Below are positions 47,802 to 57,208 of a stretch of 64,000 nt of DNA, piece after piece (position 1 is the stretch's first letter; each line of letters starts with the position of its first letter). The stretch is from positions 248,001 to 312,000 of the forward strand of contig JACCHT010000001.1 in NCBI GenBank assembly GCA_013416635.1. Direction: 5' to 3'. Under the pieces are notes generated by a model. The model was not told the origin of the DNA, made no database searches, and saw only the letters and a program-made list of their open reading frames with translations. The position numbers and the translations under genes are program-made. This DNA comes from Candidatus Thiodubiliella endoseptemdiera (GTDB taxonomy: Bacteria; Pseudomonadota; Gammaproteobacteria; PS1; Pseudothioglobaceae).

Positions 47802-48644
47802 ATGTCAATTTATTTAGTTTTTTTATCCATTATTGTCATTTGGTCAACCACACCCTTGGCCATTGTTTGGTCAACACTTGGTGCGAGCAACAGTTTTAGT
47901 GCTGCCTCTAGAATGGTAGTTGGGCTGGCGATTTGCTTGCTATTATTGCTCGTTAAAAGACAAAAACTCACCTTAACACCGATTGCAATTTGGAACTATA
48001 TTTATGCAGGACTTGGCATATTCATCACCCTAAGTTTAGTCTATTATTCTGCACGCAATTTACCTTCTGGTATTATTTCTATCGTCTTTGGACTTACCCC
48101 TATCATCACTGGCGTGTTCGCATTGGTATTACTCAAAGAAACACTTTTTAGCATTAATAGGATAGTCATTGTTACATAGGTATGGTTTTCAGGTAATTTC
48201 GTCACACACTTAATCATCAATCCAGAGATTTAACCAATGGACTATCCATTGTTACAATAGTATGGTTTTTCAAGCCTTCATTTCTGTCAAACTCAAACAA
48301 ATCAATGCACATATATCTGCTTTGGAACTACTATGCGCTTTTATTTCATGGCCTTATTCATCAATTGAGGTATTTTAGCGAAGGTTTGTCCTCTGTTAAA
48401 ACTAAAAGCCACTTTATCCATTGGTTATTTAGCTCTATTTGGATCAGTTATCGGTTTTATGTCTTACTATTATTTAATTCGCCACACCAGCGTTAGGGTT
48501 GTTAGCATCATACCTTTAATAACGCCTGTATTTTCCCTGCTATTAGGGGCTTTCTTCAATAACGAAACATTGACACTAACACAAATTAGTGGCATTGCAC
48601 TCGTTTTGATTGGCTTAGCCTATTACGAATATGGAAGTAAATAA
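47802..48644 (+). pseudogene. EamA/DMT-family transporter with several frameshifts
   Basis: The start (MSIYLVFLSIIVIWSTTPLA) and helices 2-4 (YYSARNLPSGIISIVFGLTPIITGV) are intact. From 48175 to 48460 the frame changes at least four times; joined pieces read GNFVTHLIINPEI, SIVTI, MVFQAFISVKLKQINAHISALELL and LALFGSVIGFMSYYYLIRHTSV before an intact end (PVFSLLLGAFFNNETLTLTQISGIAL). The complete family pattern of ten helices can be followed, so gene content is present but badly broken as read. An alternative upstream ATG lies in the MITE. Substrate unknown. Confidence 0.7.
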
Positions 48645-48674
48645 ATATGTAACGCTTGGTCTAAGATCTAACTG

Positions 48675-49013
48675 CTATTTTTTCGTAAGCACTGGCGAAT
48701 CAAATTTCAACCCTTCCCACCCATAAATAATAAAATTACGAATATTTTGGTGCGCAGTGCCATTTGAGTCGGCAAGCACTTCTTGGTAATATTGCCCAAA
48801 GCAATGTAGAGTTTCAAGCTGAGTAAGTTGATTGATAGCACCAAAACAAAATAACTTGGCACTGCCTTGGTTTTCATCAGCAGCGTTTTGCAAATCACCA
48901 TTGGTAAAAGATGCAGATGTGTAGTTGAAATTATCATCAATCAGCGTCATTAGGTCGTTAAAGTCCATTTGTGCACCTGATCTTAACGCTTCTAAATACG
49001 CTTCTTGTGTCAT
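48675..49013 (-). CDS. HopJ-type-III-effector-family protein
   Basis: The 112-residue protein matches the HopJ family: YNYTSASFTNG-type segment (DDNFNYTSASFTNGDLQN), then AKLFCFGAINQL, LHCFGQYYQEVL and HQNIRNFIIYGWEGLKFD. Despite the family name, close relatives are common in free-living marine bacteria without type III secretion, and the role is unknown. It follows aceE by 9 bp and is probably co-transcribed with it. Confidence 0.8.
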   Translation of the reverse strand: MTQEAYLEALRSGAQMDFNDLMTLIDDNFNYTSASFTNGDLQNAADENQGSAKLFCFGAINQLTQLETLHCFGQYYQEVLADSNGTAHQNIRNFIIYGWEGLKFDSPVLTKK

Positions 49014-49022
49014 AATTTTCTC

Positions 49023-51671
49023 CTATATTGTCATTGGATTTGGCTTGCTGGCATCAACGCCATATTTCTCAATCGCTTCTGCAACAACAGATGCTTCCAT
49101 CTCGCCTTCATCAACTAAGGCTTTAAGTGCAGCAATTGTTACATAATTTGCATCCACTTCAAAGAAATCTCGCAACGCCGCACGCGAATCAGAACGACCA
49201 AAACCATCGGTACCTAAAACTTCATAACGACCTGGAATATACTTGCGTACTTGCTCAGCATAGTTACGCATATAATCGGTGGTGGCAATTACCGGACCTT
49301 TAGCATCGGCTAAACACTGGTTAATATAAGGAATTTTTGGTGCATCTGTGCTAAATCTATTTTCTCTATCAATGGCTTGTGCTTCACGGGTTAACTCGTT
49401 AAAACTGGTAACCGACCAAATGTTAGATTTCACTCCCCAATCATCTGCCAGCATTTTTGCGGCTTTTTCAACTTCTCTCAAAATTGTGCCACAACCCATT
49501 AATTGCACTTCTTTATTACCAACACCAACTTCTTTAAGTGGGTAAATACCTTTAATAATACCCTCTTCCGTACCTATTGGCATTTCTGGATGTGCATAAA
49601 GTTCGTTCATAGTGGTAATATAGTAGAAAATATTTTCGTGCTTTTCATACATTCTTTCCAAGCCACTGCGAATAATAACTGCCATTTCATAGGCATAAGT
49701 AGGGTCATAAGACACGCAATTTGGAATGGTGTTTGCGACCAAATGTGAGTCACCATCTTGGTGCTGTAAACCTTCGCCATTTAGTGTGGTGCGTCCTGCA
49801 GTGCCACCGATTAAGAAACCTTTGGCTTGCATATCGCCCGCTGCCCATGCTAAATCACCGACACGCTGGAAACCGAATTTAGAATAATAAATATAAAACG
49901 GAATCATTGTCGTATTGTGCGTTGCATACGAAGTTGCCGCCGCAATCCAATCAGAAATAGCACCCGCTTCGTTAATGCCTTCTTGCAAAACTTGCCCTTT
50001 TTTATCTTCCTTATACCACATTACTTTATCAGAATCTTCTGGCTGATAAAGTTGTCCAGAAGCCGAGTAAATACCCAACTGCCTAAACAAGCCTTCCATG
50101 CCAAAAGTACGGGCTTCATCAGGGATAATTGGCACAATTTTAGGGCCAAGTTGTTTGTCACGCACGAGTAAAGCCATAATACGATTAAGTGCCATGGTGG
50201 TTGACATTTCACGCTCACCACTAGACACTAATAAAGCTTTAAAAATGTCTAATTCTGGGGCTTTTAAACCTTCTAATTCAAAGGAACGCACAGGTAATGA
50301 ACCGCCTAATTTTTGGCGCTGAGCATTCATATAAATCATTTCTTCACTGTCTGCCGCTGGTTTGTAAAAGTGCAATTCATTTACACCCTCTTCGGTAACT
50401 GGCAGATTAAAGCGTTCGGCAAATTTTGCTACTTGCTCAAGTCCGAGTTTTTTCTGCGAATGCGTGGTATTTTGACCTTCACCTGCCTCGCCCATACCGT
50501 AACCTTTAACAGTTTTCGCAAGGATAACCGTTGGCTTATCACTACATTCTTTGGCGGCGTTGTAGGCTTGATAAACCTTGAATGGGTCATGTCCGCCACG
50601 ATTTAAAGCATAAATCTCATCATCGCTCAAATGCTCAACCATGGTTAATAATTCTGGATATTTTCCGAAAAAATGCTTACGCACATAAGCACCATCTTTG
50701 GCTTTATAGGCTTGATATTCACCATCAACCACTTCTTCCATACGCTTTCTAAGTAAGCCCTGTGTGTCTTTTTCAAGTAACTTGTCCCACTCGCCACCCC
50801 AAATAACTTTCAACACATTCCAACCTGCACCACGAAACATACCTTCCAATTCTTGAATGATTTTACCGTTACCACGCACGGGGCCATCAAGACGCTGGAG
50901 GTTGCAATTAATAACAAAAATCAAGTTATCTAATTTCTCACGCCCCGCCATAGAAATTGCCCCCAAAGATTCAGGCTCATCCGTTTCCCCATCACCAATA
51001 TAAGCCCAAACCGTGCGTTTATCCGTCTGTTTAATCTCACGATGATGCAAATATTTCATAAAACGGGCTTGATAAATTGCCATAATCGGTCCCAACCCCA
51101 TTGACACAGTCGGAAATTGCCAAAAATCAGGCATTAACCAAGGATGCGGATAAGAACTCAGCCCATCTTTGCCCGCTTCCTGACGGAATAACAGCATTTG
51201 TGCTTCGGTAATACGCCCTTCTAAGAAAGCACGAGAATAAATACCAGGGGAAATATGCCCTTGAAAAAAGATTAAATCTGCCCCCTGCTCGGCATCAGGA
51301 CCTCGGTAAAAATGATTAAAACCAACTTCATACAAAGTCGCAGAGGAGGCAAAAGAAGCAATATGTCCACCCAAATCATAAGGCAACTGATTAGCTTTAA
51401 CCACCATTACCATCGCATTCCAACGCACAATAGCAGAAATTCTTTCTTCAATATCAGCATTAATATTAGTGGCAATTTCTTTGTCTTTAGCAATCGAATT
51501 CAAATACGCCGTATTCACACCCGTCGGCAAATCCATACCTTCTTTATGCGCCATATCCATCAACTGATTGAGTAGGAATTTTGCACGGTCATCACCCTCA
51601 ATACGAGCGACGGATTTAAAGGCTTCTAGCCATTCTTGGGTTTCTAGGGGGTCTAAATCTTGTGTTGACAT
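49023..51671 (-). CDS. aceE: Pyruvate dehydrogenase E1 component (homodimeric)
   Basis: The 882-residue protein has the thiamine-diphosphate motif GDGETDEPESLGAISMAG near residue 231, ending in NCNLQRLDGPVRGN; KTVKGYGMGEAGEGQNTTHSQKK near 400 (active-site His); and the C-terminal domain ending SDSRAALRDFFEVDANYV. It decarboxylates pyruvate to start acetyl-CoA synthesis. aceF and lpd are not adjacent: the next gene downstream is a HopJ-family gene. A short gap and no clear promoter were seen upstream. Confidence 0.97.
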   Translation of the reverse strand: MSTQDLDPLETQEWLEAFKSVARIEGDDRAKFLLNQLMDMAHKEGMDLPTGVNTAYLNSIAKDKEIATNINADIEERISAIVRWNAMVMVVKANQLPYDLGGHIASFASSATLYEVGFNHFYRGPDAEQGADLIFFQGHISPGIYSRAFLEGRITEAQMLLFRQEAGKDGLSSYPHPWLMPDFWQFPTVSMGLGPIMAIYQARFMKYLHHREIKQTDKRTVWAYIGDGETDEPESLGAISMAGREKLDNLIFVINCNLQRLDGPVRGNGKIIQELEGMFRGAGWNVLKVIWGGEWDKLLEKDTQGLLRKRMEEVVDGEYQAYKAKDGAYVRKHFFGKYPELLTMVEHLSDDEIYALNRGGHDPFKVYQAYNAAKECSDKPTVILAKTVKGYGMGEAGEGQNTTHSQKKLGLEQVAKFAERFNLPVTEEGVNELHFYKPAADSEEMIYMNAQRQKLGGSLPVRSFELEGLKAPELDIFKALLVSSGEREMSTTMALNRIMALLVRDKQLGPKIVPIIPDEARTFGMEGLFRQLGIYSASGQLYQPEDSDKVMWYKEDKKGQVLQEGINEAGAISDWIAAATSYATHNTTMIPFYIYYSKFGFQRVGDLAWAAGDMQAKGFLIGGTAGRTTLNGEGLQHQDGDSHLVANTIPNCVSYDPTYAYEMAVIIRSGLERMYEKHENIFYYITTMNELYAHPEMPIGTEEGIIKGIYPLKEVGVGNKEVQLMGCGTILREVEKAAKMLADDWGVKSNIWSVTSFNELTREAQAIDRENRFSTDAPKIPYINQCLADAKGPVIATTDYMRNYAEQVRKYIPGRYEVLGTDGFGRSDSRAALRDFFEVDANYVTIAALKALVDEGEMEASVVAEAIEKYGVDASKPNPMTI

Positions 51672-51734
51672 AATGGCATTTTATTGTTAAATAATAATGG
51701 CGTAATTATCCCAAATTTACACAAGCTTATCACC

Positions 51735-52112
51735 TTACTTTACAAAATATTTTGTCAGTAATAATGAGGTAAAAAACCCACTAAATGCAAAAGCAATTTG
51801 CATAGTTTCTTGTTCAGGGTATAAGCCATCGCCGAGAACCCCCCCTGCGAATAGTGCTAATAGGGGCAATATATATAATTGAAAGGCGCGATAAAACAAT
51901 TCACTTGACGAAATTTCCAAAGTAACAAAATCACCAGCCATAACCCCCTCTTGCAAAGGTTTATTAAAAACCGAATAATGCTCAAAGTATTTTGCCAAAA
52001 TCCCCGTGCCACACCCACTACTCGCCGAGCAAGAATGACAGCCTGACGCACGATTGACTTTAAGTTTCATCGTTTGAGGCTGGATTTCAATCACTTTAAA
52101 TTGCTCTTTCAT
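51735..52112 (-). CDS. rseC: RseC/MucC-family membrane protein
   Basis: The 125-residue protein has the RseC cysteine cluster (CHSCSASSGCGTGIL near residues 25-39) followed by LEISSSELFYRAFQLYILPL and two helices. Relatives affect sigma-E signalling, Fe-S or electron transfer (Rnf/RsxC reduction). No rpoE, rseA or rseB lies nearby in this window, so the link to sigma-E is unproven here. Confidence 0.85.
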   Translation of the reverse strand: MKEQFKVIEIQPQTMKLKVNRASGCHSCSASSGCGTGILAKYFEHYSVFNKPLQEGVMAGDFVTLEISSSELFYRAFQLYILPLLALFAGGVLGDGLYPEQETMQIAFAFSGFFTSLLLTKYFVK

Positions 52113-52183
52113 TTAGAAACTCTTTATTTTTTTGTCTTATTTTAGCATTAAAAACTAAAAAATCCAATACACCTTTTTTCCAC

Positions 52184-52208
52184 CTTGACAAGGTTCGACC
52201 TTGTCAAG
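52184..52208. repeat. Perfect palindrome in the rseC-algC gap
   Basis: Arms CTTGACAAGGT and ACCTTGTCAAG surround TCG. It shares the AGGT-YCG-ACCT core with 47588-47614. No T-run follows, so it is not a typical terminator. Confidence 0.65.
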
Positions 52209-52566
52209 ATTTATAAACTCCAGTGTATAGTGCTTTCAATACTGTTAATTGTCATTGGTGGATTAGGTGCGTTGGTGGTTGATGCCTAGTTTTATGTTTA
52301 CTTCTTGTTCGGCATTTTTGCTGATGTAGTTGGTGCTGTTTCTGCGAATGTCAAATTTATATTCAAGATTGGCGAAGCGAGTGGGTTTTCCTCTTTATCC
52401 ATGGGTGTTGTTTGTTTAATAATGAGAGGTTGTTATGCCATAAATTTTTATAAAATAACTGTTTTTTGCCGTGCTTTCAGGGATGCTGTTTGAATTTTTT
52501 GGTTGAGTGTTGAGTGTTGAATGGTTAGTTGGTAAAATGCGGTTTTTTTGTTGTTGAGGTTTTGTT
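52209..52566. other. Gene-poor gap with a possible coding remnant on the minus strand
   Basis: About 360 bp between rseC and algC hold no convincing gene. On the minus strand at about 52263-52393 an open stretch without a start codon reads KPTRFANLEYKFDIRRNS, then NYISKNAEQEVNIKLGINHQ before a stop; it looks protein-like but matches no family I recognise. Nearer algC the plus strand is GT-rich with short TGAGTGT tandem units (about 52505-52520). No clear promoter for algC is visible. Confidence 0.4.
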
Positions 52567-53952
52567 ATGTTGATTTCATCTGGGATTTTTAAGGCTTATG
52601 ATATTCGTGGAGTGGTTGGGAGTGGACTCACGCCTGAGGTTGTTAAACTCATTGGTTTGGCGATTGGTAGTGAGTCTATTGCTAAAGGCGAGCGAGGTGT
52701 GGTGGTGGGTCGTGATGGTCGCTTGAGTGGCCTTGAGTTAATGGATGCTTTAAAGGATGGGCTTAAATCAAGTGGTTGTCATGTGGTGGATATTGGTATG
52801 GTGCCTACGCCGCTGGTGTATTACGCTACTTATACTAAAGCGGCAACTTCGGGGGTGATGATTACTGGTTCGCATAATCCACCTGAATATAATGGTTTTA
52901 AGATTATGATTGCAGGTGAAACATTGTCAGGGGAGAGAATACAGGCGCTTTATCAACGCATTAAAAATAAAGACTTTTCTACGGGTCATGGCACTTCGAC
53001 CAAGGTGGATATTGAGCAAGACTATATAGAGCGTATTATCAGTGATGTTAAATTAAACAAGCCATTGCATATCGTGGTAGATGCTGGTAATGGCGTTGCA
53101 GGCAATATTGCACCAAAATTATTTACAGCCTTAGGTGCAAAAGTAAGTAAATTATTCTGCTTGGTAGATGGCAGTTTTCCCAACCACCACCCTGACCCGT
53201 CAAAACTTACCAATCTTGAAGATATTATCAAACAAGTTAAAAGTACCAATGCTGATATGGGGTTTGCATTTGACGGTGATGGCGATAGGCTGGGTTTGAT
53301 TGACAATAAAGGCAATGTCATTTGGGCGGATAGGCAAATGATTTTATATGCTAGAGATGTTTTAAGTCGCAATGAGGGGGCAAAAATCGTCTTTGATGTT
53401 AAATGCAGCTCAAATCTACCAAAAGATATTATTGAACACGGTGGTGAGGCGATTATGTCACGCACAGGGCACAGTTTTATCAAAGCCAAACTCAAACAAA
53501 CAGGGTCATTGCTCGGCGGTGAAATGAGTGGCCATATTTTCTTTAAAGAACGCTGGTATGGCTTTGATGATGCGCTTTATACGGGGGCGAGATTATTAGA
53601 AATCCTATCCAAAACCAACAAAACTTGTGCACAAGTTTTTGCACAATTGCCTGACAGTTTCAATACACCAGAAATCAATATTCACTTTGACAAACAAGGT
53701 CAGCAGTTTGAGGCGATGGATAAATTGGTTAAAAATATCAACTTTCCTAAGGCAAAAATCACCACCATTGATGGCGTGCGGGTGGATTATGATAATGGCT
53801 GGGGCTTGGTGCGCCCTTCCAATACCACACCCTGCTTAGTGCTTAGATTTGAGGCGGATGATGAGCAAACTTTGGTTAAAATTCAAGAGGAATTTAGGGT
53901 TTGGTTAGAGGGGAATGGTGTTTCAACTTCAGGTATTTTAAATCATCAATGA
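52567..53952 (+). CDS. algC: Phosphomannomutase/phosphoglucomutase
   Basis: The 461-residue alpha-D-phosphohexomutase has the active-site phosphoserine motif GVMITGSHNPPEYNGFK near residues 96-112, the Mg site FAFDGDGDRLG near 233-243, the sugar loop GGEMSGHIFF near 318 and the phosphate loop RPSNTTPCLVLR near 418. It makes mannose-1-phosphate for manC and glucose-1-phosphate for UDP-glucose, linking it to the polysaccharide locus. The 3' end overlaps convergent mgtE by 15 bp. Confidence 0.93.
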   Translation: MLISSGIFKAYDIRGVVGSGLTPEVVKLIGLAIGSESIAKGERGVVVGRDGRLSGLELMDALKDGLKSSGCHVVDIGMVPTPLVYYATYTKAATSGVMITGSHNPPEYNGFKIMIAGETLSGERIQALYQRIKNKDFSTGHGTSTKVDIEQDYIERIISDVKLNKPLHIVVDAGNGVAGNIAPKLFTALGAKVSKLFCLVDGSFPNHHPDPSKLTNLEDIIKQVKSTNADMGFAFDGDGDRLGLIDNKGNVIWADRQMILYARDVLSRNEGAKIVFDVKCSSNLPKDIIEHGGEAIMSRTGHSFIKAKLKQTGSLLGGEMSGHIFFKERWYGFDDALYTGARLLEILSKTNKTCAQVFAQLPDSFNTPEINIHFDKQGQQFEAMDKLVKNINFPKAKITTIDGVRVDYDNGWGLVRPSNTTPCLVLRFEADDEQTLVKIQEEFRVWLEGNGVSTSGILNHQ

Positions 53953-55290
53953 GGCAAGTCCTAGGAATGCGACAAAACCAATGACATCAGTGATGGTGGT
54001 GAGAATGACACCACCGGCAAGTGCGGGATCGATTTTAAACTTGACTAATAAAAGCGGTAAAAATGCGCCTGAAAAGGCGGCGAAAATGAGGTTGACAATA
54101 ATCGCTAACGCAATGACGGCACTCAGTAGTAAATCTGTAAACCATAGATAAGTGGCAACGCCGATTACCACTGCCCAAATCGTGCCATTGAGAACGCCGA
54201 TAGCGACTTCTTTGCTCATCAGTACTTTAAGATTGGAAGCGGTTACTCTGCCAGTGGCAATGCCACGGGTAACTAAAATTAAGGTCTGCGTACCGGCGAT
54301 ACCGCCCATTGATGCAACGACTGGCATAAGGATGGCGAGGGCGATTTTTTCTTGCAAAGTGGCTTCGAATAATCCGATAAAAAATACTGCGATAAACACT
54401 GTGACTAAGTTTACACCGAGCCAAATACTGCGGCGTTTGGTGCTTTGCATTACAGGGGCAAAGACATCTTCTTCGCCGTCTAATCCTGCCATTGACATTA
54501 CTGATTGTTCGGCTTCATCACGGATGACATCGACTACATCATCAATGGTAATTCGTCCAATTAATTCATTGTCTTCATCAACCACAGGGGCAGAAATCAA
54601 ATCACGCTGTGCAAATAAATTTGCTACTTGTTTTTCTGAGGTATTAACAGCAATTGGTTGCAGGTCTTTGTTGATTAGAGGGGCGATACTTTGTTCGGCT
54701 TCATTTGTTAATAGGGTAGAAATGTAAACTGAGCCAATGTATTTATAATTAGGGTCAACCACAAATATTTGATTGGTGTCAATCGGCATTTCTTTTAACA
54801 AACGCAGATAGCGAATGACAGTGCGAACACTAACATCATTACGAACAGTGATAATATCAATATTCATCAAACCACCTGCAGAATCCTCAGGATAGGACAA
54901 TACACGCTTTAAATGTTCACGGTGTTTATGATCAAGTGTTAACAGGAGGTTGTGTAATGCTGATTCGGGTAAATTAGGCACGATATCTGCCAAGTCATCT
55001 GTGTCCAAACCTTCAGTGGCTTGAACGATGGCATCGACTTCCATCTCACTTAGTAGCTGGGTGCGAACTTCTTCGCTTAAATCTTTAAGAATATCGCCTT
55101 GTGTGCCAGTATCAATATTGAGCCAAAGTTGCGTACGGTCTTTTGGTGGGACGCCTTCTAATAGACGAGCAATTTCAGCCGAGTGTAGATTGGCGAGCTG
55201 GGTAGTGGCTTCTTCATACAAAGACGCCTCCAAAGATATCATTAATCTCTGTAGGCAATCTTCGAAAGTAGTATTTTCAACTTCCGACAT
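53938..55290 (-). CDS. mgtE: MgtE-family magnesium transporter
   Basis: The 450-residue protein has the N-terminal MgtE helical superhelix (about 1-125), two CBS domains (about 135-250, LPIDTNQIFVVDPNYKYIG and DEDNELIGRITIDDVVDVI) and five membrane helices with the pore motif PVVASMGGIAGTQTLILVTRGIA near 325. It is a Mg2+-gated channel in the inner membrane. It is transcribed 24 bp after hpf on the minus strand. Confidence 0.94.
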   Translation of the reverse strand: MSEVENTTFEDCLQRLMISLEASLYEEATTQLANLHSAEIARLLEGVPPKDRTQLWLNIDTGTQGDILKDLSEEVRTQLLSEMEVDAIVQATEGLDTDDLADIVPNLPESALHNLLLTLDHKHREHLKRVLSYPEDSAGGLMNIDIITVRNDVSVRTVIRYLRLLKEMPIDTNQIFVVDPNYKYIGSVYISTLLTNEAEQSIAPLINKDLQPIAVNTSEKQVANLFAQRDLISAPVVDEDNELIGRITIDDVVDVIRDEAEQSVMSMAGLDGEEDVFAPVMQSTKRRSIWLGVNLVTVFIAVFFIGLFEATLQEKIALAILMPVVASMGGIAGTQTLILVTRGIATGRVTASNLKVLMSKEVAIGVLNGTIWAVVIGVATYLWFTDLLLSAVIALAIIVNLIFAAFSGAFLPLLLVKFKIDPALAGGVILTTITDVIGFVAFLGLASLMI

Positions 55291-55314
55291 AGGTTTCCCT
55301 TAAAATATAGAGCG

Positions 55315-55608
55315 TTACTTTCTATGATTGTTAAGCTTTTCTTTGTGCTTTCTGACTTGTGCGTCTAATTTATTCACCATTTGGTCAATTGAAACATACA
55401 TATCCTTGCTTTCTGCTTTAGCAAATAAATCTGTACCGCTAATATGAATAGTTGCTTCGGCTTTTTGCACATCTTTTTCTACTTCTAAAATCATATTAAT
55501 ATTAATTAAATGATCAAAGTGGTGTTTAATTTTAGATAATTTTTCTTCTGCGTGTTGTTTAATTGCATCGGTAATGTCAAGATGATGACCTGAAATACTT
55601 AATTGCAT
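55315..55608 (-). CDS. hpf: Ribosome hibernation-promoting factor, short form
   Basis: The 97-residue protein matches the short HPF/RaiA family: QLSISGHHLDITDAIKQHAEEKLSKIKHHFDHL, the strand ATIHISGTDLFAKAESKDMYVSIDQMVNKLDAQ and a basic tail (RKHKEKLNNHRK). It binds the 30S decoding region in stationary phase. GAGGAGAA-type bases precede the ATG. rpoN and pts genes, frequent neighbours elsewhere, are absent. Confidence 0.93.
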   Translation of the reverse strand: MQLSISGHHLDITDAIKQHAEEKLSKIKHHFDHLININMILEVEKDVQKAEATIHISGTDLFAKAESKDMYVSIDQMVNKLDAQVRKHKEKLNNHRK

Positions 55609-55711
55609 AGATTCTCCTCATTGTTGTTATACATTTATGTTACGAACGAATTGTGCCATAAACTCAACTGCATAATAAAGTATTTATTGGTTTTTTTAAC
55701 AAATAAAAACC

Positions 55712-55739
55712 TTTACAAAAGTTATTTTTAGACTATAAT
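55712..55739 (+). promoter_or_regulatory. Promoter of the small acidic protein
   Basis: TTTACA (55712-55717) and TATAAT (55734-55739) are spaced by 16 bases, 37 bases from the ATG. Confidence 0.7.
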
Positions 55740-55776
55740 TACCTTTTTTACATATTTAAAGATTCAGGAGATTGAT

Positions 55777-55980
55777 ATGGACGCAGTAAGCAAAGAAAGT
55801 AATGAATTAAGTGCAAAGAGAATTGCCTTGCAAAACACTTTTAAAATATTTAACGAAGAAAATGGCTTTAGCTACGAAGAGTGGGTAAACCCACCAGCAG
55901 GTCATTTCTACGAAAATTACAAGAGAGAATTGGACGATATCAACAACCAAATGGCTCCCCCTTTACAATACCAATCATAA
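55777..55980 (+). CDS. Small acidic protein of unknown function
   Basis: The 67-residue protein (MDAVSKESNELSAKRIALQN, ending in DINNQMAPPLQYQS) has no signal peptide or membrane helix. A helical N-terminal half is followed by FNEENGFSYEEWVNPPAGHFYENYKRELDDI, rich in Glu, Asn and aromatic residues. I recognise no family. It has its own good promoter, a strong RBS (AGGAGA) and a clear terminator, so it is a single-gene unit that could be strongly expressed. The FSYEEWVNPPAG.FYE stretch suggests a conserved fold rather than a chance frame. Confidence 0.75.
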   Translation: MDAVSKESNELSAKRIALQNTFKIFNEENGFSYEEWVNPPAGHFYENYKRELDDINNQMAPPLQYQS

Positions 55981-56000
55981 TCAATTTTTGATTGGTCATA

Positions 56001-56024
56001 AAAGCCCCATTTTGGGGCTTTTTG
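56001..56024 (+). terminator. Rho-independent terminator
   Basis: AAAGCCCC and GGGGCTTT pair around ATTTT and are followed by a T-run. It lies 20 bases after the small acidic protein gene and 18 before argD. Confidence 0.92.
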
Positions 56025-56042
56025 CTTTCTTGAGAAAACATA

Positions 56043-57194
56043 ATGTCTTATTTAATGTCAAACTATGCGCCGCTTGAAGTTGCCTTCATTAAAGGACAAG
56101 GCTGCTATCTAACAAACACAAAAGGTCAGCAATACTTAGACGCTCTATCCGGTGTTGGTGTAGTTGGTTTAGGGCATTGTCATCCTGACATTACTACTGT
56201 TATTCAGTCACAGGCAGCAGAGTTATTGCATACTAGTAATTGGTATCATATTCAGCATCAAGAAACCTTGGCTGAAAAATTATGCACCTTGGCAAATATG
56301 GATGGAGCTTTCTTTGGTAATTCAGGTGCAGAGGCAAATGAAGCAGCAATCAAAATTACGCGTTTATATGCTCGTGCTAATAATATTGATAACCCAATTA
56401 TTCTCACAGCTAACCAAAGTTTCCACGGACGGACGATGGCAACACTTTCTGCTACGGGAAATCCGAAGGTACGGTCAGGGTTTTCGCCACTAGTAAGTGA
56501 GTTTATTCACATTGATTTTAATGATATTGATGCTGTCAAAGCATACAGTGATAATGCTGATGTTGTGGCGGTGATGCTTGAGCCGATTCAAGGGGAAAGT
56601 GGTGTGATCGTGCCTAAGGATGATTATATCAATCAAGTGCATTCTATCTGCCAAACAAATAATTGGCTGTTGATTTTAGACGAAGTGCAAACAGGTATTG
56701 GACGCACAGGAAAAATGTTTGCTCATCAATATAACGATATTACGCCCGATATACTTACGCTTGCCAAAGGGCTAGGTAATGGCGTTCCGATTGGTGCTTG
56801 CTTGGCAAAGGGTAAAGCGGCAAAATTATTGACCGTAGGCACACACGGCTCTACTTTTGGTGGTAATCCTTTGGTGTGCAAAACTGCACTGACTGTGCTT
56901 GAGGTGATTGAAAGGGACAAAATTCTTAAAAATGTTTCGGTAATGAGTGATTATTTACTGGCTGGACTACAAGCATTATCCTCAGATAAAATTATAGAGA
57001 TACGCATTAAAGGACTAATGATTGCGATTCAACTTAATCAAAATTGTGCTGGCTTGTTAAATGCAGCATTACAAAAGCATTTACTTATCAATATTACTGG
57101 AAATTCCATCCGTCTGTTACCGCCACTGATTCTGAACCAAAATGAGGCGGATATCATCATCAATACTCTTGGTGAGTTGATAGGCGAATTATAG
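56043..57194 (+). CDS. argD: Acetylornithine aminotransferase
   Basis: The 383-residue class III aminotransferase has FFGNSGAEANEAAIK near residue 92, the SFHGRTMATLSATG motif near 128, ILDEVQTGIGRTGK near 210 and PLP-Lys in LTLAKGLGNGVPIGACL near 238-254. It acts in arginine synthesis. The terminator just upstream implies its promoter lies within about 20 bases or read-through is used. argF follows after 14 bp. Confidence 0.93.
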   Translation: MSYLMSNYAPLEVAFIKGQGCYLTNTKGQQYLDALSGVGVVGLGHCHPDITTVIQSQAAELLHTSNWYHIQHQETLAEKLCTLANMDGAFFGNSGAEANEAAIKITRLYARANNIDNPIILTANQSFHGRTMATLSATGNPKVRSGFSPLVSEFIHIDFNDIDAVKAYSDNADVVAVMLEPIQGESGVIVPKDDYINQVHSICQTNNWLLILDEVQTGIGRTGKMFAHQYNDITPDILTLAKGLGNGVPIGACLAKGKAAKLLTVGTHGSTFGGNPLVCKTALTVLEVIERDKILKNVSVMSDYLLAGLQALSSDKIIEIRIKGLMIAIQLNQNCAGLLNAALQKHLLINITGNSIRLLPPLILNQNEADIIINTLGELIGEL

Positions 57195-57208
57195 CATAGG
57201 AGAATTGT

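Noticed and set aside
48155-48275. Local duplication in the EamA gene (ATTGTTACATAGGTATGG and a similar stretch 80 bp later)
   Set aside because: Each stretch fits its own place in the family protein once frames are restored, so similarity is short and probably coincidental.
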